Both the position numbers and the translations under genes were made by a program. The notes under the pieces were generated by a model. It searched no databases, was not told where the DNA came from, and saw only the letters and a program-made list of their open reading frames with translations. From JAHDBG01 sp963922315 (GTDB lineage Bacteria; Pseudomonadota; Gammaproteobacteria; Chromatiales; Chromatiaceae), in NCBI GenBank assembly GCA_963922315.1, contig CAWUID010000045.1, positions 1 to 11,818 on the forward strand: 11,818 nt of DNA, written 5' to 3'. The stretch's first letter is position 1; the number at the start of each line of letters is the position of its first letter. Positions 4,497-11,818 of this stretch are shown piece by piece.

Positions 4497-6920
4497 TTAT
4501 GGGGTGTGTAGTTGTGTCAGTGGTGGCTGGCGTAAGATCGGTCGGGTTGCCAGCCAGCCGATACTGCTGACACCCAACAGGCCGCCGACGCCACCGAGTA
4601 GCCAGATCAGCGGGCTGAAGCCGATGCTCAGGTCGAATAGGAATTGTCCGAGCAGGCTGCCGATGCCGTTGGCCAGGGCGGCAGCGAGCAAGCCAGACAG
4701 GCCGCCGAGCAGGGCAAATTCGTTGAGGATATGTCGCCGCAGTTGCTGTCGTGTTGCTCCCAGCACGCGGAGCAGGGCCAGGTCGCGCTGGCGTTGTGCC
4801 CGGCTGATACGGATCGCAGCGAGGCTGATCAGTCCGGCGGCCAGCAGGGTGAACAGGAAGACGCCTTCAATTGCCAGGCTGCCCTGGCGGATGATGTCAT
4901 TCACTTTGTTCAGCAGTGGCTGGATGTTGATGGCTGAGACGGTTGGGAATTGTGCTGAGAGCTGGGGCAGAAAGGTGGTGTTGTGTTCGGGGATATGCAA
5001 GCTGGTGATATAGGCATGTGGTACTTGTGTGCTCAGGGTGGTGCCTGCCTGCACAAAAAAGTTGATGTTGAATGAATCCCAGGCAACCTGGCGGATATTG
5101 GCAATGCGAGCGCTGAGGGTCTGGCCGGCAACGTCGAATGTCATCTGGTCGCCAATCTGTAGTTGTAAGGTGTCTGCCAGTTCCTGTTCGACCGAAAAGG
5201 CGGGTGTGCCGGGTTGCCACCAGGTGCCGCTGGTCAGTTGGTTACCGGCCTGTAGCTGGTCGCTGAAGCCGAGGCTGTATTCGCGACTGGCCAGTCGTCT
5301 GGCGCGCTGTGTCTGGTAGCTGTCCGGTTGCACCGGTTGTCCGTTGATGGCGATCAGGCGGGCGCGGGTAGTCGGGTACAGGCCAGTATCTGCCAGTTGG
5401 TGCTGGCGCAGTCGGGCCTGTATCGGTGCGGCCTGGTCTGGCTGGATGTTGATCAGGAAGTGGTTCGGGGTATCGGCTGGCAGGCTGTTCTGCCAGGCAT
5501 TGATAATATCCGTCCGGATCAGCATCAGTAATAACAATAAGGTCAGGCTGATACCATACGCCGCAATTTGTACCCGGGTCAGTCCCGGGTTGCGCCGGAG
5601 AGCTGCGCGGGCAGAGAGCAGGTGTCCTGATCTGCGGGGCAGCGCCAGTATCAGCCAGGCACCACCGAGCAGGACCAGTGCCATCAGTCCCAGTCCGGCG
5701 GCGATGCTGAGCGCTAAGGTGATGTCACCTGCCTGCCAGTAGAGTAGTCCGCAGAATGCCAGGCTGGCGCTGGCCCAGGCGATGCCCTGAGTCAGTCCGG
5801 CTGGTTCCAGGTCTTTTCGCAAAACCCGTAGTGGGGTCATGCGCTGGACGGACCACAAGGTCGGCAGGGCAAAGCCGCTCAGCAGCAGGGCGGCATGGAA
5901 TAAGGCCAGCGGTACCGGTTGCCAGCCAGGTGCGGGTAACGCCTGGTCAAACCAGTCGGCCAGCCAGATGGCGAGGCCGGACTGTAGCAGGTAGCCGAGT
6001 ATCAGTCCGGCACTAGCTCCGGCCAGTCCGGCCCGGGCCAGTGGTTTCACATGATAATGAAAGACCTGGCGGCGAGTCATACCCAAGGTGCGCAGTATCG
6101 CGGTCTGGTCAAACAGGCGGTGGACATAATGTCGTGTTGCCAGCAGAATGCCGACCCCGGCCAGCAGGCTGGCACATAACGCGGCCAGGCTCAGGAAGCG
6201 TTGCGCCCGCTGGATCGCTTGCTTCAGTTCGGGCTGGTTATTTTCCAGTGTCAGCAGTTCGCTGGTTGGCGGCAGTCGTGGAGTCAGCCAGGCGCGGAAG
6301 TCTGCGATGGCGGCTGGCGTACCTGCCAGCATAAGCCGATACCGGGCGCGACTGGCGGGCCCGAGTAAGCCGCTGGCTGCGGCATCCTGGCGATGGATCA
6401 GCAGGCGCGGGGCTAGTTGAAACAGATTCAGGCTCGCATCCGGTACTTTGATCAGTTGTCCGTTCAGTTGTAACGTTTGTGTGCCCAGCGGGAGTGTGAT
6501 CGGTTCCTGTAGCGTGGCCCCCAGCGCTTGTAGCAGGGCTGGATCTGCCTTGGCCTGACCTGGCTCAGGGGGTGTGGTCTCTGTCCCGTGCTGGCGCTGA
6601 ATCTGGAGTTCTCCCCGCAGCGGGTAAGCGGCGTCCACTGCCTTGACTTGTACCAGATGGGGTTTTCCGCCTGCAAAGATCACGGACGGAAAGGTGATTT
6701 GCTGGCTGTGTTGCAGGCCCCGTGCGGTGGCCTGGGTGATCCAGTCTGCCGGCATCGGCTGGCCCTGCTGGACGACCAGATCGGCTGCGAGGGCAGCGGC
6801 GCCTTCGCGATACAATGCCTGTTCGACCCGATCAGTGAAAAAGGCCACTGAGCTGAGCGCAGTCACCGCGATGACCAGTGCCCAGAATAACAGGCCAAGT
6901 CCTGGCTGTATGATTTTCAT
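4497..6920 (-). CDS. ybbP: YbbP-like ABC transporter permease (FtsX/MacB-type fold)
   Basis: This is an inner-membrane permease partner of the YbbA ATPase. The 807 residues match E. coli YbbP (about 804). The layout is a first membrane helix (about 8-28, ending SSVAFFTDRVEQAL), a long periplasmic region (30-240), helices at about 243-262, 295-315 and 338-357, and a middle group at about 380-427 and 450-468. A second periplasmic region (470-680) and a C-terminal FtsX group (683-703, 735-757, 768-790) follow. Two FtsX-type cytoplasmic coupling segments are visible, LRTLGMTRRQV (276-286) and LRVLGATRQQL (717-727), one per repeat. Members of this class do not import substrates; they use mechanotransmission to act on lipids or lipoproteins. 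Its ATG overlaps the ybbA stop (ATGA). The start lacks the short basic lead-in seen before the first helix in many homologues. Confidence 0.93.
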   Translation of the reverse strand: MKIIQPGLGLLFWALVIAVTALSSVAFFTDRVEQALYREGAAALAADLVVQQGQPMPADWITQATARGLQHSQQITFPSVIFAGGKPHLVQVKAVDAAYPLRGELQIQRQHGTETTPPEPGQAKADPALLQALGATLQEPITLPLGTQTLQLNGQLIKVPDASLNLFQLAPRLLIHRQDAAASGLLGPASRARYRLMLAGTPAAIADFRAWLTPRLPPTSELLTLENNQPELKQAIQRAQRFLSLAALCASLLAGVGILLATRHYVHRLFDQTAILRTLGMTRRQVFHYHVKPLARAGLAGASAGLILGYLLQSGLAIWLADWFDQALPAPGWQPVPLALFHAALLLSGFALPTLWSVQRMTPLRVLRKDLEPAGLTQGIAWASASLAFCGLLYWQAGDITLALSIAAGLGLMALVLLGGAWLILALPRRSGHLLSARAALRRNPGLTRVQIAAYGISLTLLLLLMLIRTDIINAWQNSLPADTPNHFLINIQPDQAAPIQARLRQHQLADTGLYPTTRARLIAINGQPVQPDSYQTQRARRLASREYSLGFSDQLQAGNQLTSGTWWQPGTPAFSVEQELADTLQLQIGDQMTFDVAGQTLSARIANIRQVAWDSFNINFFVQAGTTLSTQVPHAYITSLHIPEHNTTFLPQLSAQFPTVSAINIQPLLNKVNDIIRQGSLAIEGVFLFTLLAAGLISLAAIRISRAQRQRDLALLRVLGATRQQLRRHILNEFALLGGLSGLLAAALANGIGSLLGQFLFDLSIGFSPLIWLLGGVGGLLGVSSIGWLATRPILRQPPLTQLHTP

Positions 6921-7600
6921 ACCAGTCGTCCGTCGTCCAGTCGCAGGGTGCGGTCACAGCGCTCTGCCAGGCGCGCGTCATGGGTGACCAGAACCAGCGT
7001 GGTCTGATGCTGGTCCCGCAGATTGAATAGCAGGTCTTCGATCTGGTGGCTGGTTGCACTGTCCAGGTTGCCGGTCGGTTCATCAGCGAATAATAGCCTG
7101 GGTGGCCCGGCAAAGGCACGTGCCAGGGCGACTCGTTGTTGTTCACCACCGGATAACTGGGTGGGCAGGTGGTGCTGGCGGTGCGCCAGGCCAACAGATT
7201 GCAATAAGTGTGTTGCCTGGGCCTGCTGATCAGATGTGTTGGTCAGTTGCAGTGGCAGGCGGACATTGTCGAGTGCACTTAGATCCGGCATCAGTTGGAA
7301 CGATTGAAACACAAAGCCGACCCGGCCTGCCCGCAGGCGCGCTCGGGCGTCTTCGTCCAGCGTGCTCAGTGCCTGATCAAAGACCCGGATATCGCCGCTG
7401 CTGATGGTATCCAGCCCGGCCAGCAGGCCCAGTAGGGTTGATTTGCCGGAGCCGGAGGTCCCCAGTATCGCGACTGCTTCACCGGTGTGAATCGCCAGGT
7501 TGATATCGGTCAGCAGGGTCAGTTCGTCGCCACTGGTGGTAATGAGTTTTTTTGTCACCTGATGAGCAGATAATATGGGTGTGTTAGTCAGATTTTGCAT
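6917..7600 (-). CDS. ybbA: YbbA-like ABC transporter ATP-binding protein
   Basis: This cytoplasmic ATPase of the LolD/MacB class energises YbbP. All ABC motifs are intact in 227 aa: Walker A GTSGSGKST (47-55), Q-loop Q99 in FVFQSFQLMP, signature LSGGEQQR (149-156), Walker B LLFADE (169-174) with E174, D-loop NLD (178-180), and H-loop H207 in VTHD. The length equals that of E. coli YbbA (228). It overlaps ybbP by 4 bp, so the two are translationally coupled. It diverges from tesA, as in E. coli, but here the 5' coding ends overlap (7575-7600), so its promoter must lie inside tesA. The start could be later than 7600, but no good alternative ATG precedes the Walker A motif. Confidence 0.95.
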   Translation of the reverse strand: MQNLTNTPILSAHQVTKKLITTSGDELTLLTDINLAIHTGEAVAILGTSGSGKSTLLGLLAGLDTISSGDIRVFDQALSTLDEDARARLRAGRVGFVFQSFQLMPDLSALDNVRLPLQLTNTSDQQAQATHLLQSVGLAHRQHHLPTQLSGGEQQRVALARAFAGPPRLLFADEPTGNLDSATSHQIEDLLFNLRDQHQTTLVLVTHDARLAERCDRTLRLDDGRLV

Positions 7601-8195
7601 GGTTTGGTTATGCCTGTGCGTTAGTGTCAGTCATGCGGTCCCACATCATCTTCTGGTGATGGGTGACAGTTTGAGTGCGGCGTATGGTATCTCGCGTGAG
7701 TCGGGCTGGGTAGCGCATTTGCAACAGCGTTTGCAGACGGCAGCGCCTGATTATCGGGTGTTGAACCTGAGTCTGTCCGGCGAGACCACGCAGGGTGGTG
7801 TGTATCGCCTGCCACAGGCATTGCAGCGTTATCAACCGAAGCTGGTGGTGCTGGAGCTGGGCGCAAATGACGGATTGCGCGGGTTTGATCTGGCGCAGAC
7901 GACCGAAAATCTGCGGCAGATGATCCGGTTGTCGCAGCAGGCAGGTGCACAGGTCTTGTTGCTTGGGGTGCGTCTCCCGGTCAATTATGGCCCGGGCTAT
8001 CGGGCGGCATTCCAGCAGATGTATGCAGATCTGGCGCAGCAGGAATCAGTGGCACTGGTGCCGTTGTTACTGGCCGGGGTGGCTGAGTCGCGCAACCTGA
8101 TGCAGCCGGACGGAGTGCATCCGAATGCTGCCGCGCAACAGCAGATATTGCAGAATGTGTGGTCCGGGCTGGCACCGTTACTGGTGCAAGAGTGA
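7575..8195 (+). CDS. tesA: TesA-type periplasmic SGNH esterase (arylesterase / acyl-CoA thioesterase I / lysophospholipase)
   Basis: This is a GDSL/SGNH hydrolase of 206 aa that cleaves acyl esters and thioesters in the periplasm. Block I GDSLS (30-34) holds nucleophile S32. Block II SLSGETTQGG supplies G69 for the oxyanion hole, block III GAND supplies N98, and block V DGVHPN (179-184) supplies D179 and H182. Residues 1-21 form a signal peptide with a basic R6, a hydrophobic core and SHA before the likely cut. The start at 7575 is preferred because the alternative ATG at 7599 would lose the only positive charge of the signal. Neither start has a strong ribosome site. The neighbour ybbA diverges, and an ATPase gene follows 14 bp downstream. 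Confidence 0.93.
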   Translation: MGVLVRFCMVWLCLCVSVSHAVPHHLLVMGDSLSAAYGISRESGWVAHLQQRLQTAAPDYRVLNLSLSGETTQGGVYRLPQALQRYQPKLVVLELGANDGLRGFDLAQTTENLRQMIRLSQQAGAQVLLLGVRLPVNYGPGYRAAFQQMYADLAQQESVALVPLLLAGVAESRNLMQPDGVHPNAAAQQQILQNVWSGLAPLLVQE

Positions 8196-8209
8196 GCAGG
8201 AGTCAGCAC

Positions 8210-9805
8210 ATGATACCCTTATTTTTTAATGATGCCGGGCCTTCGGTGACGCACTTGAATTACATGATAGATCCGCTGACCCGGATCAATCTGCCGAAGA
8301 TCAGGCGTCTGATAACACAGCAGCGCTATTTTGTATTACATGCGCCGCGTCAGACCGGTAAAACAACCTGTTTACTGGCACTGATGGCGTATCTGAACCG
8401 GCAGGGTGATTATCGGGCGCTATATGCGAACCTCGAAGCAGCTCAGGCCTGGCGCAGCAACCTGACAGAGGCGATGCGTACAATCTGTTACGCTCTGGCG
8501 AATTATGCTGAAAGTGATCTGCACGATGATTTTATGCTGCGACATGCAGAATCAGCATTGCAGCATGGTGCAGGGCAGGCACTCACCCGCTTGCTGAATC
8601 TGTGGGTTCGTCATTGTGATCGACCAGTGGTGTTATTTCTCGACGAAGTGGATGCTCTGGTCGGCGATACGCTGGTGTCAGTTCTCCGTCAGATTCGGGC
8701 AGGTTATGCACAGCGTCCGGCAGTATTTCCGGTATCGATTATCTTGTGTGGGGTACGCGATGTGCAGGATTACCGGATACAAACCAGAGACCAGGAAGTG
8801 ATTACCGGTGGATCGGCGTTTAATATCAAGACGACTTCGCTGCAGCTGGGTAATTTCACTCAGCAGGAAGTTGAAGCGCTCTGGCGGCAACATACTCAGG
8901 CAACCGGACAACCTTTTGCAGATGATATTTTCCCCGAATTATGGCGTGACACCCAGGGACAACCCTGGCTGGTGAATGCGCTGGCCTATCGTTTGACCAA
9001 CGAAGTGCCGCACCTGTCTGATGTACAAATCCCGATAACGCTTGAAGATTACCGGTCAGTACGGGAAGCATTGATCCAGTCACGAGCGACGCACTTAGAT
9101 CAGTTGACCGATAAGCTGAAAGAGCCGCGCGTGCATCAGGTGATGTCGGCAATCCTGGCGGGTACTGGCAAGCCTGCGGATATCCCTGCAGACCACGTGC
9201 AGTATGTCGCTGACCTGGGTCTGATCGCTGTGACACCTGATATCCGCATCGCGAACCGTATCTATCAGGAAGCGATTCCGCGCGAAATGATCTGGACCAG
9301 CCAGATTACGATTACCGAGCAACAACACTGGTATCTGACTCCGGAACGGCGCCTGGATATGATCCGGTTATTACAGGCCTTTCAGCAATTCTTCCGCGAA
9401 AACAGTGAGGCCTGGATACAACAGTTTACTTATCAGGAAGCCGGGCCACAATTGTTGCTCCAGGCGTTTTTACAGCGGATCGTGAACGGTGGTGGGCGCA
9501 TCAGTCGTGAATATGGTCTTGGACGTCGGCGTACAGACCTGTATCTTGAATGGCCGGTGGACAAGCAGTCAGGTTTTCAGGGGAAGACTCAACGGATTGT
9601 GCTGGAACTGAAGATCCGATATGGATCGGTGGAGACCACTTTGCAGACGGGGCTGCCGCAAACCGCAGACTACGCGGAGCGATGTGATGCGGATGAAGCA
9701 CACTTGCTGATTTTTGATCGTCGCAGGCATATATCATGGCAAGACAAGATCTGGCAGCGCACCGAATATCAGGATGAGCGTGCCATTACTGTGTGGGGTC
9801 TGTAA
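8210..9805 (+). CDS. P-loop ATPase with C-terminal PD-(D/E)xK nuclease-like domain
   Basis: The start is the ATG at 8210, with AGGAG (8198-8202) 7 nt upstream. A longer GTG-started frame from 8159 overlaps tesA and is rejected. The 531-aa protein begins MIPLFFNDAG. It has Walker A APRQTGKT (45-52, K51) and Walker B VVLFLDEVDA (140-149, D145/E146), with a sensor-like strand SIILCGVRDV (176-185). The middle (about 215-360) is helical, ending near IPREMIW. The C-terminal part has GLGRRRTDLYLEW (436-448, D443), IVLELKI (463-469, E466 and K468) and a downstream QTADYAE, the order of a PD-(D/E)xK core. Related AAA-like ATPase plus DUF-nuclease proteins are widespread in filamentous and sulfur bacteria and mostly uncharacterised. 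Function is unknown; DNA-directed or defence roles are possible. It probably shares transcription with tesA. Confidence 0.8.
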   Translation: MIPLFFNDAGPSVTHLNYMIDPLTRINLPKIRRLITQQRYFVLHAPRQTGKTTCLLALMAYLNRQGDYRALYANLEAAQAWRSNLTEAMRTICYALANYAESDLHDDFMLRHAESALQHGAGQALTRLLNLWVRHCDRPVVLFLDEVDALVGDTLVSVLRQIRAGYAQRPAVFPVSIILCGVRDVQDYRIQTRDQEVITGGSAFNIKTTSLQLGNFTQQEVEALWRQHTQATGQPFADDIFPELWRDTQGQPWLVNALAYRLTNEVPHLSDVQIPITLEDYRSVREALIQSRATHLDQLTDKLKEPRVHQVMSAILAGTGKPADIPADHVQYVADLGLIAVTPDIRIANRIYQEAIPREMIWTSQITITEQQHWYLTPERRLDMIRLLQAFQQFFRENSEAWIQQFTYQEAGPQLLLQAFLQRIVNGGGRISREYGLGRRRTDLYLEWPVDKQSGFQGKTQRIVLELKIRYGSVETTLQTGLPQTADYAERCDADEAHLLIFDRRRHISWQDKIWQRTEYQDERAITVWGL

Positions 9806-9816
9806 CCAGAGGGCTC

Positions 9817-9955
9817 TCAATCCGCTTCATCGTTCGGTTTCGGCTTTTTTTGCGCTGACTGTGATGCAATTCGTGGCAATAGAGTCACCATGATTCCTCA
9901 TGACGCCTTGTCAGCACAAAAAATAACTCGAAATCATTTCTACTCAGCCAATTGA
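9817..9955. repeat. Long imperfect inverted repeat in the spacer before purM
   Basis: The 198-bp spacer between the ATPase and purM holds arms TTTTTTGCGCTGAC (9846-9859) and GTCAGCACAAAAAA (9910-9923), 13 of 14 pairs. Weaker extensions outward include GGTTTCG (9836-9842) against CGAAATC (9929-9935) and TCAAT (9817-9821) against ATTGA (9951-9955). A small hairpin CATGA-TTCC-TCATG (9889-9902) sits near the centre. It may be a MITE-like relic or a leader structure of purM. No PurR-type operator and no convincing promoter were seen in the spacer. Confidence 0.45.
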
Positions 9956-10003
9956 AAATGCCCCAGAGGCACTTTGCAAAACGACCAGGAGAGAAAATCA
10001 GCT

Positions 10004-11047
10004 ATGACAGACCAGACGGATGCAGCACTCAGCTATGCGGGTGCTGGCGTGGATATTGACGCCGGTCACGCCTTGGTAGATCAGATCAAGCCCTGGGTGC
10101 AGCGCACCAGGCGACCAGGTGTTGCTGGTGATCTGGGGGGGTTCGGCGGCTTGTTTGAACTGCCGACCGGTTATCAGCAACCAGTGCTGGTTTCGGGCAC
10201 GGATGGTGTTGGCACCAAGCTGAAGCTGGCACTGATATGTCAGCAACATGACACAATTGGCATCGATCTGGTTGCGATGTGTGTGAATGACATCGTTGTA
10301 TCCGGTGCTGAACCACTGTTTTTTCTGGACTATTACGCAACGGGTAAGTTGAGTGTGCCGGTCGCTGCGGCAGTGATTCAGGGGATTGCGGAAGGTTGTG
10401 TGCAGGCAGGTTGCGCCCTGATCGGCGGCGAAACGGCAGAAATGCCAGGCATGTATCAGGGAGAAGAATACGACCTGGCCGGGTTCGCGGTCGGCATCGT
10501 GGAAAAGTCTGCGATCATACAGCCGATCCGGATTCAGGCCGGTGATGTGCTGCTGGGTCTGGCCTCGTCCGGGCCACATTCAAACGGCTATTCACTGATC
10601 CGGCAGGTATTGGAGGTGAGTCAGGCCGATCTGCAACAAAGCGTCGGTGGTCGACCGCTGGGAGAAGCCTTGCTGGCACCGACCCGGATTTATGTGAAAT
10701 CGTTACTGGCACTACTGGCGCAGGTTGAAGTGCATGGCCTGGCGCACATCACTGGTGGCGGCCTGACCGACAATGTGCCACGGATGTTACCGGCGCAATA
10801 TGCGGCACAGATTGATCTGGCAGTCTGGGACCGACCGGTACTATTTGACTGGTTGCAGCAGACCGGCAGAATCACTACCTCTGAAATGTTGCGAACCTTC
10901 AACTGTGGAATCGGTATGGTCGTGGCCGTGTCACCGGATGCAGCAGAACGCGCGACCGCACAACTGACGGAGGCGGGTGAGACGGTATACCGGCTGGGCC
11001 AGGTAGTGCCAGCGGATCCGGCGCAACCGCAGGTGGTATATCTCTGA
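10004..11047 (+). CDS. purM: Phosphoribosylformylglycinamidine cyclo-ligase (AIR synthetase)
   Basis: PurM converts FGAM and ATP to aminoimidazole ribonucleotide, the fifth step of de novo purine synthesis, in the cytoplasm. The 347-aa product is collinear with E. coli PurM (345 aa). It has YAGAGVDIDAG at the N terminus, GDLGGFGGLFELP, the ATP/metal loop VSGTDGVGTKLK, DLVAMCVNDI, FFLDYYATGKL, IGGETAEMPGMY, SSGPHSNGYSL, APTRIYVKS, HITGGGLTDNVPR and RTFNCGIGMVV. The ATG at 10004 follows AGGAG (9987-9991). A TTG ten codons upstream would add residues absent from the family. Its TGA overlaps the purN ATG by one base, so the two form an operon. Confidence 0.97.
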   Translation: MTDQTDAALSYAGAGVDIDAGHALVDQIKPWVQRTRRPGVAGDLGGFGGLFELPTGYQQPVLVSGTDGVGTKLKLALICQQHDTIGIDLVAMCVNDIVVSGAEPLFFLDYYATGKLSVPVAAAVIQGIAEGCVQAGCALIGGETAEMPGMYQGEEYDLAGFAVGIVEKSAIIQPIRIQAGDVLLGLASSGPHSNGYSLIRQVLEVSQADLQQSVGGRPLGEALLAPTRIYVKSLLALLAQVEVHGLAHITGGGLTDNVPRMLPAQYAAQIDLAVWDRPVLFDWLQQTGRITTSEMLRTFNCGIGMVVAVSPDAAERATAQLTEAGETVYRLGQVVPADPAQPQVVYL

Positions 11048-11691
11048 TGTCGCGATGTCGTCTGGTGGTATTGATATCAGGGAGTGGTACGAATCTGCAG
11101 GCGATACTGGATGCATGTCAGGCTGGTTGGTTGCGGGCACAAGTGGTTGCGGTGATCAGCAACCGCTCCGGTGCGTATGGATTACAGCGTGCCGCTGACG
11201 CCGGAATACCACATCAGGTAATTGATCACACCGGATTTGCCGATCGGGCAGCATTTGATCAGGTGTTAGCGCAACATATCTGCGCTTATGCCCCCGATCT
11301 GATTCTGCTGGCGGGCTTTATGCGGGTACTGACGCCGGACTTTGTGACACAGTTTGCCGGGCGCCTGCTGAACATCCATCCGTCGCTGCTACCGGCCTTT
11401 CCGGGACTGCGTACCCACCAACGTGCGTTGGAAGCCGGCGTCACCCGGCATGGGGCCAGTGTGCATTTTGTTACACCAGCGCTGGATGGCGGGCCGGTGA
11501 TCGCACAGGCAGAGGTACCCGTGCTGCCGACGGATGATGTGGCACAACTGGCCGCGCGCGTACTGACAGCCGAGCATCAGCTATATCCTGTTGTGGTGCA
11601 GTGGTTCGTAGCGGGGCGACTCAGTCTGAATGGCCAGCAGCAGGTGGTGTTAGATGGCGACATGTTGCATGAGCCGACACCGTGGCGCTGA
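11047..11691 (+). CDS. purN: Phosphoribosylglycinamide formyltransferase (GAR transformylase 1)
   Basis: PurN transfers the formyl group of 10-formyl-THF to GAR, the third step of purine synthesis. The 214 aa match E. coli PurN (212). The GAR phosphate loop is ISGSGTNLQAIL near the N terminus. The formyl-transfer centre is LLNIHPSLLPAFPG (Asn and His of NIHP), with HGASVHFVTPALDGGPVIAQ supplying the catalytic Asp. The start codon overlaps the purM stop (TGATG), and AGGTGG (11031-11036) inside purM is a ribosome site 10 nt upstream. The protein looks complete. Confidence 0.97.
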   Translation: MSRCRLVVLISGSGTNLQAILDACQAGWLRAQVVAVISNRSGAYGLQRAADAGIPHQVIDHTGFADRAAFDQVLAQHICAYAPDLILLAGFMRVLTPDFVTQFAGRLLNIHPSLLPAFPGLRTHQRALEAGVTRHGASVHFVTPALDGGPVIAQAEVPVLPTDDVAQLAARVLTAEHQLYPVVVQWFVAGRLSLNGQQQVVLDGDMLHEPTPWR

Positions 11692-11723
11692 CAACGCTGG
11701 AAAGCTTATGTGCCATTTTTAAC

Positions 11724-11748
11724 ACTATCAAGTTATGAAAAAGATAGT
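11724..11748 (+). terminator. Weak hairpin after purN
   Basis: ACTATC (11724-11729) pairs with GATAGT (11743-11748) around a 13-nt loop, 33 nt after the purN stop, followed by GCTGATTTTTA. The stem is AT-rich and the U-run is offset, so a terminator role is only possible. The rest of 11692-11818 shows no gene start; AGAGTTT occurs twice in tandem (about 11768-11781). Confidence 0.25.
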
Positions 11749-11818
11749 TGCTGATTTTTACAGACCTAGAGTTTAGAGTTTCAGCAGCCTAATCGGAAGG
11801 CAAAGCTGGCCAAAGTCA

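Noticed and set aside
8159..8209. GTG start giving the ATPase 17 extra residues
   Set aside because: It would overlap tesA and lacks a ribosome site, whereas the ATG at 8210 has AGGAG 7 nt upstream.
9827..9901. 24-aa minus-strand ORF in the spacer before purM, and a 21-aa plus-strand ORF at 9890-9955
   Set aside because: Both lie within the inverted repeat, have no ribosome site and no recognisable similarity.
9974..10003. TTG start giving a PurM ten residues longer
   Set aside because: AGGAG lies between it and the ATG at 10004, and PurM homologues begin at the later Met.
1..11818. CRISPR arrays, tRNA or rRNA genes, PurR boxes, FMN riboswitch ahead of the ribA fusion
   Set aside because: No regularly spaced repeats, cloverleaf or rRNA-like sequence was seen. 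The ribA fusion starts inside ccmH, leaving no room for an FMN leader, and no ACGCAAACG-type purine operator precedes purM.

Overview
The window reads as a gammaproteobacterial chromosome. PurM, PurN, the YbbA-YbbP/TesA neighbourhood and CcmG/CcmH all match gammaproteobacterial forms in length, motifs and order. The backbone (about 2311-11691) is moderately G+C-rich. I would not name a genus; large ATPases of the type at 8210-9805 are, from memory, common in sulfur-oxidising lineages such as Thiotrichales, but that is weak evidence.

Layout. (1) 1-~235: the 5' end of an IS5-family insertion sequence on the minus strand, running off the window. (2) ~236-2300: an AT-rich accessory island, all minus strand. 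In transcription order it holds a winged-helix-like protein (2256-1969), a small one-helix membrane protein whose start overlaps the previous stop (1972-1823), a 100-aa protein resembling EACC1 (1744-1442), and a 376-aa protein with an HExxH zinc-metallopeptidase signature (1428-298). The last two are bracketed by complementary 8-mers (GTTAGCTG before, CAGCTAAC after). The downstream one continues into sequence resembling the first half of an integron attC site, cut off by the IS. This is the most likely undescribed system: an integron-cassette-like candidate conflict/defence module. (3) 2311-7600: minus-strand backbone genes in the order ybbA-ybbP, a 121-bp palindromic element, then ccmG-ccmH and a NADAR-RibA fusion. 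(4) 7575-9805, plus strand: tesA, diverging from ybbA with overlapping 5' coding ends, then a P-loop ATPase with a C-terminal PD-(D/E)xK-like domain. (5) 10004-11691: purM-purN, preceded by a 198-bp spacer containing a long imperfect inverted repeat.

How the genes work together. YbbA and YbbP form an inner-membrane ABC complex of the FtsX/LolCDE-like class, and TesA is the periplasmic esterase encoded next to it. CcmG and CcmH supply reducing and haem-ligation steps of System I cytochrome c maturation; the other ccm genes are not here. The RibA fusion joins the first committed step of riboflavin synthesis to an N-glycosidase-type domain that in related proteins destroys reactive riboflavin intermediates. 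PurM and PurN are two steps of purine synthesis. The island genes have no link to these pathways and look acquired.
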